From Zingiber officinale (taxonomy: Eukaryota > Streptophyta > Magnoliopsida > Zingiberales > Zingiberaceae), in contig NC_055996.1 of NCBI RefSeq assembly GCF_018446385.1, positions 15,239,317 to 15,303,316 on the forward strand: a DNA stretch of 64,000 nt, in the 5' to 3' direction. Below the pieces are notes generated by a model that was given only the letters and a program-made list of their open reading frames with translations, searched no databases and was not told the origin of the DNA. The translations under genes were made by a program, and so were the position numbers. Positions 47,526-57,240 of the stretch are shown in pieces; the stretch's first letter is position 1, and each line of letters starts with the position of its first letter.

Positions 47526-49451
47526 AAGAGACTATTTTTTGCTCTCTACAACAAAGCACGGTGAATAAGCTGGAAAGACAATTCACAGATGTAAAAGTGT
47601 ACCCATCAAAAAGTATGTGTGCTTGTCAAAGTGATAGGAATGAGTACAATAGTGATCACTTATCCAGTTTTAGATTTTAAATCAGTTGTTTTAATCCAAC
47701 GGTCACATTTCTAAAAGTTATTGGATTTGGATGCCACCTAAACTTTATGGCATATTAAACATTTTTGTCTGTACTCTGATTCCAACATTATGAGGGTTAG
47801 GAACCTTAGTAAGAGTTTGTGGATAAGATCCACGCAGTAGAACCCAAATAGTAGAAAGAAACATGGCTTGATGATAATAATAATGAGACTATATAGATTA
47901 GTTCCCCATGGAGTACTTAGTCATTGAGAAAGGCTCTCATAGTCATATAAATTTGGTGTAAATGTTCTCCTTACGGAAACATTACCATTTTCATACTTTT
48001 TCACTTGGAATCAAAGATGCATTTATCCTGAGGTTAGGATTTTCTTCTCAATTCTCCTAGGTAAAGCCCCCATATTTTCTCTTCGATCCTCCTAATAAAA
48101 ATATGGTTTTATACAATAGAGGTATTTGTTGCCTTCATTTTCATATGTAAGCATTTCTACACTTAATGACACTTCTTAGCATCTACACAATTTTCAACAC
48201 TAGGATAATGTAGAATCAGATTTTGCAAATAAGTCAAAATATAATCCTTGTATCATGTATACTAAAACAAACAAAATATAGAAACTTATAAAATATATTT
48301 TAGTATTAATGAGGAGGTATAAATATTGGTCAGACATGACCCCATGGCATTTTTAACACACAACAAAGGCATGGTTTGGTACCTAAGACCTGTGACTGTG
48401 CACCCTAAACCAACACTTAATTCATATCTCATTAATAATCATCATTCGACTATCTAATCAAGATTAACCTAATTTGGCATAGAAATATGTTTTATGCACA
48501 ACATAGTTGAGGTACCAAAACAAAGAAAGTAAACCGGATAACCCAATTAGAGTAATTAGTGAATATTATGATCCAAATATTGTTTTAAGTACACGGTTAA
48601 AGTTTTAAGTAACCCACCATATTATCGCCAAACATGATCAAGTAGTAAAATAATCCGTCTATTTTGAAGATCAAATCGTCTATTTTGAAAATCAGAATGA
48701 AACAATAAAAAATTCTTTTGAAATTGTTATCTACTTCACCCAAAGGATTTGCATCATCAAAATTTCAAAACCTTTGAGTTAGTATGTTTGTAGTAATCTA
48801 AGTTTATATATAGGGTTATTTTGTTCTCCTTTAATGTAACAATACAATTTCATCTCTGTCAACTGACAGTGTATATCAGAATGGGGAAAAAGTAGATAAC
48901 TCAATCTGATAGAAGGTAGGAAAAAAAAATGTTTTAGATAGTACCTGCATTACTGAGTCGTGCATTTTAAGCTCATCAAGAACATCTTTCCTCAACTCAT
49001 TTTTGTGTGTCCTTGGCGTCGTCATCATCATCAGCACATTCTGCCGCAATCTCATAGCTAAAATTTACCAAATAGGAAACAAGAATTCTCAGGGAATACT
49101 AGGGAATTATAACAACAAATGATTTGAATATTTCGCTACACGATCCTCACAACTAGAACCAAATTCTAGTTACCCTTATCACAATTCGGGACGCAACATC
49201 AGGGAAAGATGGAGAGCAAATCGTAAACCCTACTGAATAAAACATCTAAGAAATTTCTGAAATCGAAGCTCAGGGATCGAGGATAAGCACTACTCACGCT
49301 TGCGCGAAGGCCCTCAAGAAATATGCGTTCCGTGCAACATAGCTGCCACGAGAAGCACCACAAAGGGAGTATACGAACCGAGCAGCGCCTCCTTGCTGGA
49401 GGAGAGCCAGAACCGCGAGGCCGCGGAGCCTTATCCGACGACCGACGCCAA

Positions 49452-49908
49452 GCGGGCTCTAGCCGAGCGGTGAAAACAGATCCGATCTCGGAGGCATCGG
49501 TGGGCGCTTCAGATCTTCAGACCGCTTCGAGAAGCTGAGATCCGACCGATCTCGCTTCAGAGGTAGCAATTGAGGTGGTCGTATCGAGTGGGAAGAGGAG
49601 GAGGCGAATTTGGGGCTTCGGAGGCGAAGGTAGAGGAGGACCGCACAAAGTTGGGGTTGGGGGGGGGGGGGGGGGGTACAGTATTTATAGAGGGAGGAGG
49701 TCAGAGGTTTGGCCGACCGCCTTCGCGAGTCCGTCGTGAGCCCTCCACGTCAGCCCTCGTCGTCGTCCATTTCATTTTACGGATTTGGATTCGGGTTGAT
49801 TTCTAGAACACAAATCTCAGCTACGATGGGAAGCTCTTACTACAACAATTTACACCTTAAAACATATTTCGATACCGATTACGATCAATAAAGGAAGCAA
49901 AGAGCTCG
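49452..49908. promoter_or_regulatory. Former promoter of TH2 and 3' flank of the GRAS gene
   Basis: GC-rich sequence with the G run. A CTATAAATAC box lies on the minus strand near 49681-49690 at a suitable distance upstream of the lost TH2 start, so the old promoter may still be recognisable. The right-hand 100 bases are the 3' flank of the minus-strand GRAS gene. Confidence 0.4.
49659..49676 (+). repeat. Homopolymer of 18 G
   Basis: An uninterrupted run of 18 G lies just upstream of the TH2 pseudogene, close to a TATTTATAG motif. It can form G-quadruplexes and its exact length is error-prone in sequencing. Confidence 0.8.
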
Positions 49909-51939
49909 TCACTTCCATGCTGATACTGATGCAAGCTCCCCGCGCTTCCAGCAGAGGGAAAGGGAAGTTTGGCTCCGGTCGACGGAGAATCCCTGAACCA
50001 GCACCCTCTTCAGAAGGCATTCTGCTTGTGTCTCTGTGATGTTGCTGAACTGCACAGGCACGAATCCAGCAGAACTAAAGAGATGCCTCCATGAAACTGC
50101 CTTCTTGTTCGACAAATGAAGGTGTCGGAAAACAGCATTTTGAATCCTTGGCCGGACTAAGAAACGTTCGATCTTGTTGGCGGCGTCTGGATTGGTACCC
50201 GCTGCATCGATTGAATCGAGGAGAAGTATGCATGACCGAATTGAGCTGAGAATATTGTGCCCGTAAGGTAGGTCGATGCGATCGTATCCATAATCAACAG
50301 AGACCAAAATCTTTGGGGAAAGCTGCTTCACAAAGCGTAGGAGATCCAGAATAAGCAGGTCGATTGAAGAACCAACAGGGAGATTCACGGCGACTGCCTC
50401 ATTGGGCGTGGGACGCATTCTTAAGAGCGCTGATGGATCAAACGGGTCAAGGTCGAGAATGTTGAATTCGAAAACGAGGCCAAGACCTCTAGCAAACTGG
50501 AGCAAATTCTGGTGAATGAGGTGCAGCTCTAGAGGGTGATGGGAGCAGGGAGATGTAAAAGCAGTGATCTTTAGGTATGGCGGAGCAGCCACTGCTGATG
50601 AACACCGGTGAACTAGCTCCTGCATAAGGGCTGACCACTGCACGCCGATGCCAATGTCGAAATCAATGATGTGGATGCAGGTAGCACCGTCAAGTGCCTC
50701 CAAGATGGCCTGGACGCAGGTTAGGCTGGTGAATTGGGCAATGGGCGAGACGTCGGAGAAGGTTTTGTAGGTGGCGAACTTGAGCAGCGCATCCAATGGT
50801 GTCGACACCGGCGGCGGCGGTGCTTGGGGGGAATTGCCGGCGAGGAGGTGGAGAGCCTCCTTGAAGTAGAAAGCAGACCGCAAGAGAGGTTTCCCCAATG
50901 GAGAAGGGAGCTGGTGATTGAGCCGCGCCAATATCCCACGGGCGCTGAAGGTGTTCCCGGCCACGATCAACTCTGCCACCTCGAAGAGCTGGTCGAACAA
51001 TGCCCGTTGCTGCTGCTGAACTGGGGTCGCAGCTGCCACGGACGGCTCGTCTCCACTTGCTAATTTGGGCTTTACTGACGGCGGTTGAAGCTGGAATCCA
51101 GCGGCATCGAGCTGTCGTCTGAATCCCATTTGATGGGGGACGTTTTGGCAGAGGAGCTCAGGAGCACGAGAGGTAGGGAAGGGATCGACGGCAGGGCGTT
51201 TGCGTGTAGGAGGGGCGAGGTGCTTGCACGGCTGACCCCGGTGGTAGGTAGTCGACTGCTGATGAAATGGGAGGAAGAAGGAAGGGAAGAGCTGTGGTGG
51301 TTGGGCCTGGTTCTCCTGATTGGGAAGGAGATGCTTTTCGTCTTGCAAATGAAGCTCCGCCGGCAACGGAGGCAACAGAAGAGGGAGGATATCGGCTGAA
51401 GGAGCAAGGCCAAGATTAGGGTTCGGGATCCCGCAACCAAAACTGTCAGCACCTTCGAAAACGCAGAGCGAATCGAAGTTACCGCCGCCGGAGGTGTCAT
51501 CAGCCTCGCTGATGATCCACCCAAGAAAGTTTTGGTCTTGTCCTATTGAGGCGGCCGGTTCGCAGAACAAGCCTTCCAAATCACCGGCGAGGGAAGCTGG
51601 TACTGGCAGAAGCTCTGTCGTGCTCTCCGCCCTCGAGGCCCCTTCCGCCGCCGCCGAGGGAGTGGCGGTGATCGCGGATCCGTCAGAGGAGGCAGACCTT
51701 CCTCCACCAACGACGAGTGAGGACGACAGCGTCGAGGCGGAGGAACTCGGCGGGCTAGGGCTCCGCCTGCTTTCCAGCACCGAACGCGGCTCAAGCAGCA
51801 GCTTTTCCTTCTCCCTTCCTTTCTCCTTCCTCTTAGCAACCATAGCAGAAGTAGCGCACCAGAGGAGACCTTCTTCTCCCTCCAAGACCTGCAAAGAAGC
51901 CCCATTTTGTGGGACGGCAAGGGGCGTCCCTCCCCTCAT
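49909..51939 (-). CDS. GRAS transcription factor, HAM/SCL6-SCL22-SCL27 type, miR171 target
   Basis: A single intronless exon encodes 676 residues from the ATG at 51939 (MRGGTPLAVPQNGASLQVLE). The frame extends upstream to 52023 but without another ATG, so 51939 is chosen. The N-terminal 310 residues are low-complexity with the HAM-type motif EPRSVLESRRSPSPP (about 50-64). The GRAS domain follows from about 312: first leucine-rich region, ILARLNH at 336-342, IHIIDFDIG (VHIID variant) at 422-430, then the PFYRE-like and SAW-like parts to the end. HAM proteins keep shoot meristem stem cells undifferentiated and bind WOX partners in the nucleus. The miR171 site in the first leucine-rich region means post-transcriptional control. 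The gene faces the TH2 pseudogene with its 3' end. Confidence 0.95.
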   Translation of the reverse strand: MRGGTPLAVPQNGASLQVLEGEEGLLWCATSAMVAKRKEKGREKEKLLLEPRSVLESRRSPSPPSSSASTLSSSLVVGGGRSASSDGSAITATPSAAAEGASRAESTTELLPVPASLAGDLEGLFCEPAASIGQDQNFLGWIISEADDTSGGGNFDSLCVFEGADSFGCGIPNPNLGLAPSADILPLLLPPLPAELHLQDEKHLLPNQENQAQPPQLFPSFFLPFHQQSTTYHRGQPCKHLAPPTRKRPAVDPFPTSRAPELLCQNVPHQMGFRRQLDAAGFQLQPPSVKPKLASGDEPSVAAATPVQQQQRALFDQLFEVAELIVAGNTFSARGILARLNHQLPSPLGKPLLRSAFYFKEALHLLAGNSPQAPPPPVSTPLDALLKFATYKTFSDVSPIAQFTSLTCVQAILEALDGATCIHIIDFDIGIGVQWSALMQELVHRCSSAVAAPPYLKITAFTSPCSHHPLELHLIHQNLLQFARGLGLVFEFNILDLDPFDPSALLRMRPTPNEAVAVNLPVGSSIDLLILDLLRFVKQLSPKILVSVDYGYDRIDLPYGHNILSSIRSCILLLDSIDAAGTNPDAANKIERFLVRPRIQNAVFRHLHLSNKKAVSWRHLFSSAGFVPVQFSNITETQAECLLKRVLVQGFSVDRSQTSLSLCWKRGELASVSAWK
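50915..50935 (-). promoter_or_regulatory. miR171 target site in the HAM gene
   Basis: The plus strand here reads TGATTGAGCCGCGCCAATAT followed by C, which is the canonical miR171a sequence, so the minus-strand mRNA is fully complementary over 21 bases. It encodes the conserved residues ILARLNH. Cleavage of HAM transcripts at this place is established in Arabidopsis and cereals. Confidence 0.95.
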
Positions 51940-52605
51940 CTGATGATCCTTAACAGCACTACAACCCGCCGATTCCGCACCTCCCAGCAAATAGCCCAGT
52001 GCAGTCTCCGCAGCTTCACGCACCTACTGGATCTCTCTCTCTCTCAGCACGCTCCGCTGCCATGATTCCGCGAGCTGGTTGGAGCAGGAAAGAAAAGATT
52101 TCATCTTTCTAACTTTTGGCGAGATCATGGCGTCGCTTTTGAGTGCGCCGATGCAGACGCTATGCTTTCTCCTCCGCTGAGATCAATCCAGCAATTTCCT
52201 AGCTCAAAAGGAACAGGAAAGTTCCCTGTTCTTCTCTGCCTCTGCATCTAACTCTGCGCCACGAATTCAATTGGCATGGGCATCGAATCAAGAACAGTGA
52301 TAAATAGATCGTAACGCTCTCTTGATATATCGGCTCTATCCGATATTTCAACTACTGTATGGATCAAAACCATCATTAATTGTCTGGTTATAATTTTTTA
52401 AAATAATATTATATAACTAACTATAATCATATTAATTTCAGCAATTTACGTACACCAAATTTTGAATTTATCAAATGGTGCACTATAATTTTATTTTATC
52501 AAAGGACGTCCCTTACACTGACATCCTTATTTCCTATCTCATTTTTCAAAATATCTAATCAGATTGTTATTTGAAAATGATTTAAAAATATTATTGAAGT
52601 TTGGG
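51940..52605. promoter_or_regulatory. HAM leader and promoter
   Basis: A GA/CT run at 52032-52045 lies in the probable 5' untranslated leader. The region to about 52380 is unique-looking. From about 52440 it passes into repeat-derived sequence related to the end of the adjacent giant element. No other gene was seen. Confidence 0.45.
52440..52600. repeat. Extra diverged copy of the giant element's terminal sequence
   Basis: The stretch GAATTTATCAAATGG through CAAAGGACGTCCCTTACACT and CCTTATTTCCTATCTC parallels 52655-52740 (AAATTTATCAAAATAAG, TTAAATGACGCATC, CTTATTCTACTCTCC). It lies just outside the TACTAATGGCG repeat. It may be an older solo terminus or a separate MITE of the same family. 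Confidence 0.5.
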
Positions 52606-52616
52606 TACTAATGGCG
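52606..52616. repeat. Left flanking direct repeat (target duplication) of the giant inverted-repeat element
   Basis: TACTAATGGCG here is repeated in the same orientation at 63771-63781. If the inverted terminus includes CG, the duplication proper is 9 bp (TACTAATGG). Confidence 0.8.
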
Positions 52617-52879
52617 GCCATTTATCAAAAGATGTATTTAAGTTTTTAAATTTATCAAAATAAGTATACTACTTTAGCATTTATTAAATGACGCATCTTT
52701 TTACCGTGTTCTTCTTATTCTACTCTCCTAACAAATTTAATTGATTTCTTTTTTCTTTTCTTTATCATTTCTCTCTCTTATCTTTCCTACTATGCACATG
52801 CAACGTATCAACTCTTTTCTTTTCTTTTCTTTTTTTATTTTCTCTTTGTTTTTTATTTTTTTTATATATTTGTTTTCTC

Positions 52880-55415
52880 AAACATGTTATAAGAGATCAA
52901 AATCACGTTGAGCCTAATATCTCTCCATATCAGACCCAATGTGGGCCTGATATGGAGAGATATCAGACCTAACAACAGGGGAAAAAAAGAGATTTAGATT
53001 TTTCAACACCTCTGGTCCACTACTAGAAATGTCGAAAATAATAATGGAGGACATATTTAGACTCCTTGCAATTTTAGAAATCTATAGGATCTGAAATGCT
53101 TGCAATCTGAGGTCTCTAAATCGATCAGTGAGTTTTGACCAAAATTCACTGATGGACCTAGAGAGCTCCGATTGTACCCATTTTAGTTCCTGTAGATTTC
53201 TAAAATTGCAAGGAGTCCAAATATGCTCTCCATTATTATTTTTGACATTCCTAGTGGTGGACCAAAGGTTTTGAAAAACCTAAATCTACCGTTTTTTTTT
53301 TTGTTATTAGGCCTGATATGAAGAGATATCAGACCCACGTTGGGCCTGATATCTCTTCATATCAGGCCTAATGTAGGCATGATATCTCCCCATATCAGGC
53401 CCAACGTGGGCCTGATATGGGAGATATCAGGCCTAATAACAAAAAAAAAAGAAAAAAATAATAAATAAATAAATAAAGAGAGATTTAGGATTTTCAAAAT
53501 CTCTAGTCTACCACTAGGAATGTCGAAAATAATAATGAAGAGTATATTTGGACTCCTTTTAATTTTATAAATCCACAGGAACTGAAATGGGTGCAATCAG
53601 AGCTCTCTAGGTCCATTAGTGGGTTTCGGTCAAAATCCACTGATGGACCTAGAGAGCTCTGATTGCACCAATTTCAGTTTATGTGGATTTCTAATATTGC
53701 AAGGAGTTAAAATATGCTATCTATTATTTATTTCAACTTCTAAAAGATGTTAAAATATAATAAGAAATAATCAGCAAAACAATCTCTATACATTTTAGGT
53801 TTTTCAAAACCTCTGGTCCACCACTAAGAATGTCAAAACTAACAATGGAGAGCATATTTGAACTCCTTGCAAAATTAAAAATCTATAGAAACTGAAATCA
53901 GTGCAATCGGAGCTCTCTAGGTCTAAATCTCTCTCTCTTTCTTTTTTTTCTTTTTTTTTGTTATTAGGCCTGATATGAAGAGATATCAGGCCCACGTTGG
54001 GCTTGATATCTGTTCATATCAGGCCCAATTTGGGTCTGATATCTCCCCATATTAGGCCCAACGTGGACCTGATATGGGAGATATCAGGCTTAATAACAAA
54101 AAAAGAAAGAAAGAGAGATTTAGGTTTTTCAAAATCTCTGGTCCACCACTAGGAATGTCGAGAATAATAATGAAGAGCATATTTGGACTCCTTGCAAATT
54201 TAGAAATCCACAGGAACTGAAATGTGTGCAATCGGAGCTCTCTAGGTCCATTAGTGGGTTTCGGTCAAAACCCACTGATGGACCTAGAGAGCTCCGATTG
54301 CACCCCTTTCAGTTTCTGTGGAATTCCAATGTTGCAAGGAGTTAAAATATGCTATTTATTATTTATTTTAACATATGAAAGATGTTAAAATATAATAAGA
54401 AATAATCAGCAAAATATTTTCCTTACATTTTAGGTTTTTCAAAACCTCTGGTCCACCACTAGGAATGTCGAAAATAATAATGAAGAGCATATTTGGACTC
54501 CTTGTAATTTTAGAAATCCGTAGGAACTGAAATGGGTGCAATCTGAGCTCTCTAGGTCCATTAGTGGATTTCGGTCAAAACCCACTAATGGATCTTGATT
54601 ATTTTCGGCATTCCTAGTGGTGGACCAGAGGTTTTGAAAAACCTAAAACATTTGGGGAATGTGTTGCTGATTATTTCTTATTATATTTTAACATCTTATA
54701 GAAGCTAAAATAAATAATAGATAACATATTTTAACTCCTTACAATATTATAATTCCATAGAAACTGAAATGAGTGCAATCGGAGCTCTCTAGGTCCATTA
54801 GTGAGTTTTGACCGAAACTCACTGATGGAACTAGAGAGCTCTGATTGCATCCATTTCAGTTCCTCTGGATTTCTAAAATTGCAAGCAATCCAAATATGCT
54901 CTTCATTATTATTTTCGACATTCCTAGTGGTACACCAGAGGTTTTAAAAAACCTAAAACGTATTGGGAATATGTTGCTGATTATTTATTATTATATTTTA
55001 ACATCTTTTAGAAGTTAAAATAAATAATAGATGACATATTTTAACTCCTTGCAATATTAGAATTCCACATAAACTTAAATGGGTGCGATCAGAGCTCTCT
55101 AGGTCCATCAGTGGATTTTGATCGAATCCCACTAATGGAACTACAGAGCTCCGATTACACCTATTTCAGTTCCTGTGGATTTCTAAAATTGCAAGGAGTC
55201 CAAATATGCTTTTCATTATTATTTTCAGCATTCCTATTGGTGGACCAGAGGTTTTGAAAAATCAAAATCTCTTTCTTTTTTTTTTAAATTTTTTTTCTTT
55301 TTTTTGTTATTAGGCCTGATATCTCCCATATCAGGTCCACGTTGGGCCTGATATAGGGAGATAACCGGCCCACATTGGGCCTGATATGAACAGATATCAG
55401 GCTTAACGTGACCCT
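52880..55415. repeat. Left arm: cluster of palindromic units
   Basis: Unit A is a hairpin of about 300 bp. One side reads GGTTTTTCAAAACCTCTGG, CCACCACTAGGAATGTCG, ACTCCTTGCAATTTTAGAA, GAAATGGGTGCAATCGGAGC, TCTCTAGGTCCAT, and the other side is its inverse. Centres lie near 53140, 53625, 54260, 54575, 54815 and 55125. Unit B, GCCTGATATCTCTCCATATC then AGGCCCAACGTGGGCCTGAT, is palindromic and lies near 52915-52965, 53305-53435, 53965-54090 and 55315-55405. A and B alternate, joined by A/T runs. Confidence 0.85.
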
Positions 55416-56027
55416 TGTTGGTTGGCCCTAGGAAGTGTTGGAACCGATATGGCCGCTAGAGGGGGGGGGTGAATAGCGTTTTGTCGCACTTGCTCGTTCT
55501 TACTTCGTCTTGATAATGTGCAGCGGAATACAAAGACAAAACAAAACAAAACACTCACAACGCTAAGACCTAGGGTTTACTTGGTATCCACCTCAAGATG
55601 AAGTGATTAATCCAAGGATCCACACGACACACCTATCTCCACTATGAAAACCTCCTTCTCAGTCGCAGCTGGAGGCGGAGAAGCCTCGTACAACACTCAC
55701 ACACAACACAACATAGATACAATAAGAAGAAACAAAAAATACAACTCAATACACTCTTCTTCTTGCTTACTTGTTGCTTGTCGTGGCCTCTTGAACCTTG
55801 GGGATGCATCTTAAGAGCCTTCAAGAACGGGCGGAGAAGCTCGGAGAAAATCGCTGTGGATCGCAGTAAGCTTGCGCAAGAAAGTTCGCAAAGAACTACA
55901 GAGAAAACGCTTCACAACGGCTATATACAGTGCCTCCAATTGATCCAAAATAGCTCCAATCGACTGCCACGTCAGCTCTGCACAATCCCAGCTGTCCATC
56001 GCCTGCAACCTGCGCAACGGTCAAATT

Positions 56028-56390
56028 CCCAATCGATCGACCAATCGATTGGGACCATCTGAATCGATTGGCCAATTGATTCAGACCATTCTGTGCTCTC
56101 TGGAAATGGCTGGATCGATCGACCGATCGATCCAGCTGTTCTCGCGACTCCTCGCACGAGAACTTCAGGTCCCAATAGATCCACCGATCGATTGGGACTC
56201 CCAATAGATCGCCCGATCGATTGGGACTCCCAATAGATCGCCCGATCGATTGGGATGCCTTCTGTGCTCGCGAGTGATGCTCCCAATCGATCGACCGATC
56301 GATTGGAGCCATTCCACACTCGCAACACACTCCAATCGATCGACTGATCGATTGGAGCCTTGTTCAATCGATCACCCGATCGATTGAACA
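56028..56390. repeat. Array of nine imperfect palindromes (ATCGATCG core)
   Basis: Units such as CAATCGATCGACCAATCGAT and CAATAGATCGCCCGATCGAT, each followed by TGGGA or TGGAG, occur about every 30-50 bp. Most are near-perfect inverted repeats around a CC or AC centre. The array lies within the solo LTR. Confidence 0.85.
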
Positions 56391-56460
56391 ACCTGGACTT
56401 GACTCAAACTCAAGTCCAAACTCTCCAACCCAACTCTCGGTCAACCGTGACCTGTTGGGT

Positions 56461-57240
56461 CTTCATGACTAGCATTTGACCACACTCGACCAACCTCGAA
56501 CTAGCCTTCTAGCCTCCTCCATCAGCCTTGCGTCTCTCGGATATCTCCCATCCTTTACGTCTTACCTTCAGGAGCTTCCTTCGGCCTCATCCTAGTTGTC
56601 GGATTATACACCACACTCGATCAACCTCGAACTAGCCTTCTAGCCTCCTCCATCAGCCTTGCGTCCCTCGGATATCTACCCATCCTTCATGCCTTGCCTT
56701 CAGGAGCTTCCTTCAGCCTTATCCTAGTTATCAAGTTCTCCTTGCCAAGTCACACTAGGACTTACCTTGCCAAGACCACATTCTTGGACTTCCCAATTGC
56801 CTGGCTCCTTACCAGGGCTTTCTCCTTTGCCAAGATCACACTTGGACTTTCAACCTGTGCCAAGTTCACACTTGAACTTTCCAAATGTCTGGCTCCTCAC
56901 CAGGACTTTCCTTTTGCCAAGATCACACTTGGACTTTCCAATTGCCTGGCTTCTCACCAGGACTTTCCCTTTGCCTAGCCATACTAGGACTTTCCAATTG
57001 CCTGATCTCACTTATCAGGACTTTCACCATCAAGTCTGGTCAACACTAACCTATTTGGATTTTCACTCTTGCCAACCTTCCTGTTAGACTTACCTTTACC
57101 TAATCTCCAATTAAGACTTTCCCAATCAAGTCTCCTGTCAACCTTGACCTACTTGACTTCTCTATTACCTAACCTCCAGTTAGGACTTTCCCATTGCCTA
57201 AACTCCAGTTAGGACTTACCTGATCAAGTCTCCGGTCAAC
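56461..57240. repeat. Tandem repeats in the nested solo LTR
   Basis: Two direct copies of about 140 bp start at about 56470 and 56610 (ACCACACTCGA(C/T)CAACCTCG ... CCTCCATCAGCCTTGCGT). They are followed by a series with CTTGCCAAGATCACACTTGG and CCTGGCTCCTCACCAGGACT from about 56750 to 57010, then shorter variants (CCTAACCTCCAGTTAGGACT) to 57240. Each unit contains a small inverted repeat (CCTGG...CCAGG, CTAA...TTAG). Confidence 0.75.

Larger units (their letters stand above)
44530..49451 (-). pseudogene. Decayed copy of TH2 (thiamin monophosphate phosphatase, TENA plus HAD domains)
   Basis: Minus-strand pieces align in order with plant TH2. Exon 1 (49451-49298) has GSAASRFWLSSSKEALLGSY, then in another frame RNAYFLRAFAQA. 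Exon 2 (49057-48945) has YEIAAECADDDDDAKDTQ, then in another frame LRKDVLDELKMHDS. A TENA tail (LYAFLGKELQHTEN, IPYKKWM) is near 46560-46700. HAD-domain pieces lie at 44530-45245: LVIFSDFDLTCTGLDS, ILSEQYAEYELCFENLL, NLSDFEKK and YLEDIKRTGG. The expected ATG reads TTG (49451-49449), a TAA follows six codons later, frameshifts break exons 1 and 2, stops interrupt the HAD part, and the C-terminal half of HAD is missing. TH2 dephosphorylates thiamin phosphate in the last step of thiamin synthesis, so a working copy is expected elsewhere. Retained introns show duplication of genomic DNA, not retroposition. Confidence 0.85.

Noticed and set aside
51085-51943. Plus- and minus-strand frames of 104 to 150 codons overlapping the HAM coding region
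   Set aside because: They are shadows in other frames of a GC-rich coding exon, without their own domain pattern.
51940-52023. Extension of the HAM frame by 28 codons to 52023
   Set aside because: The upstream limit is a GTG, not an ATG. The ATG at 51939 gives the N-terminus MRGGTPLAV that fits HAM proteins.
55896-56391. Minus-strand frames of 139-144 codons rich in DRSIDW
   Set aside because: They are translations of the palindrome array in a solo LTR.
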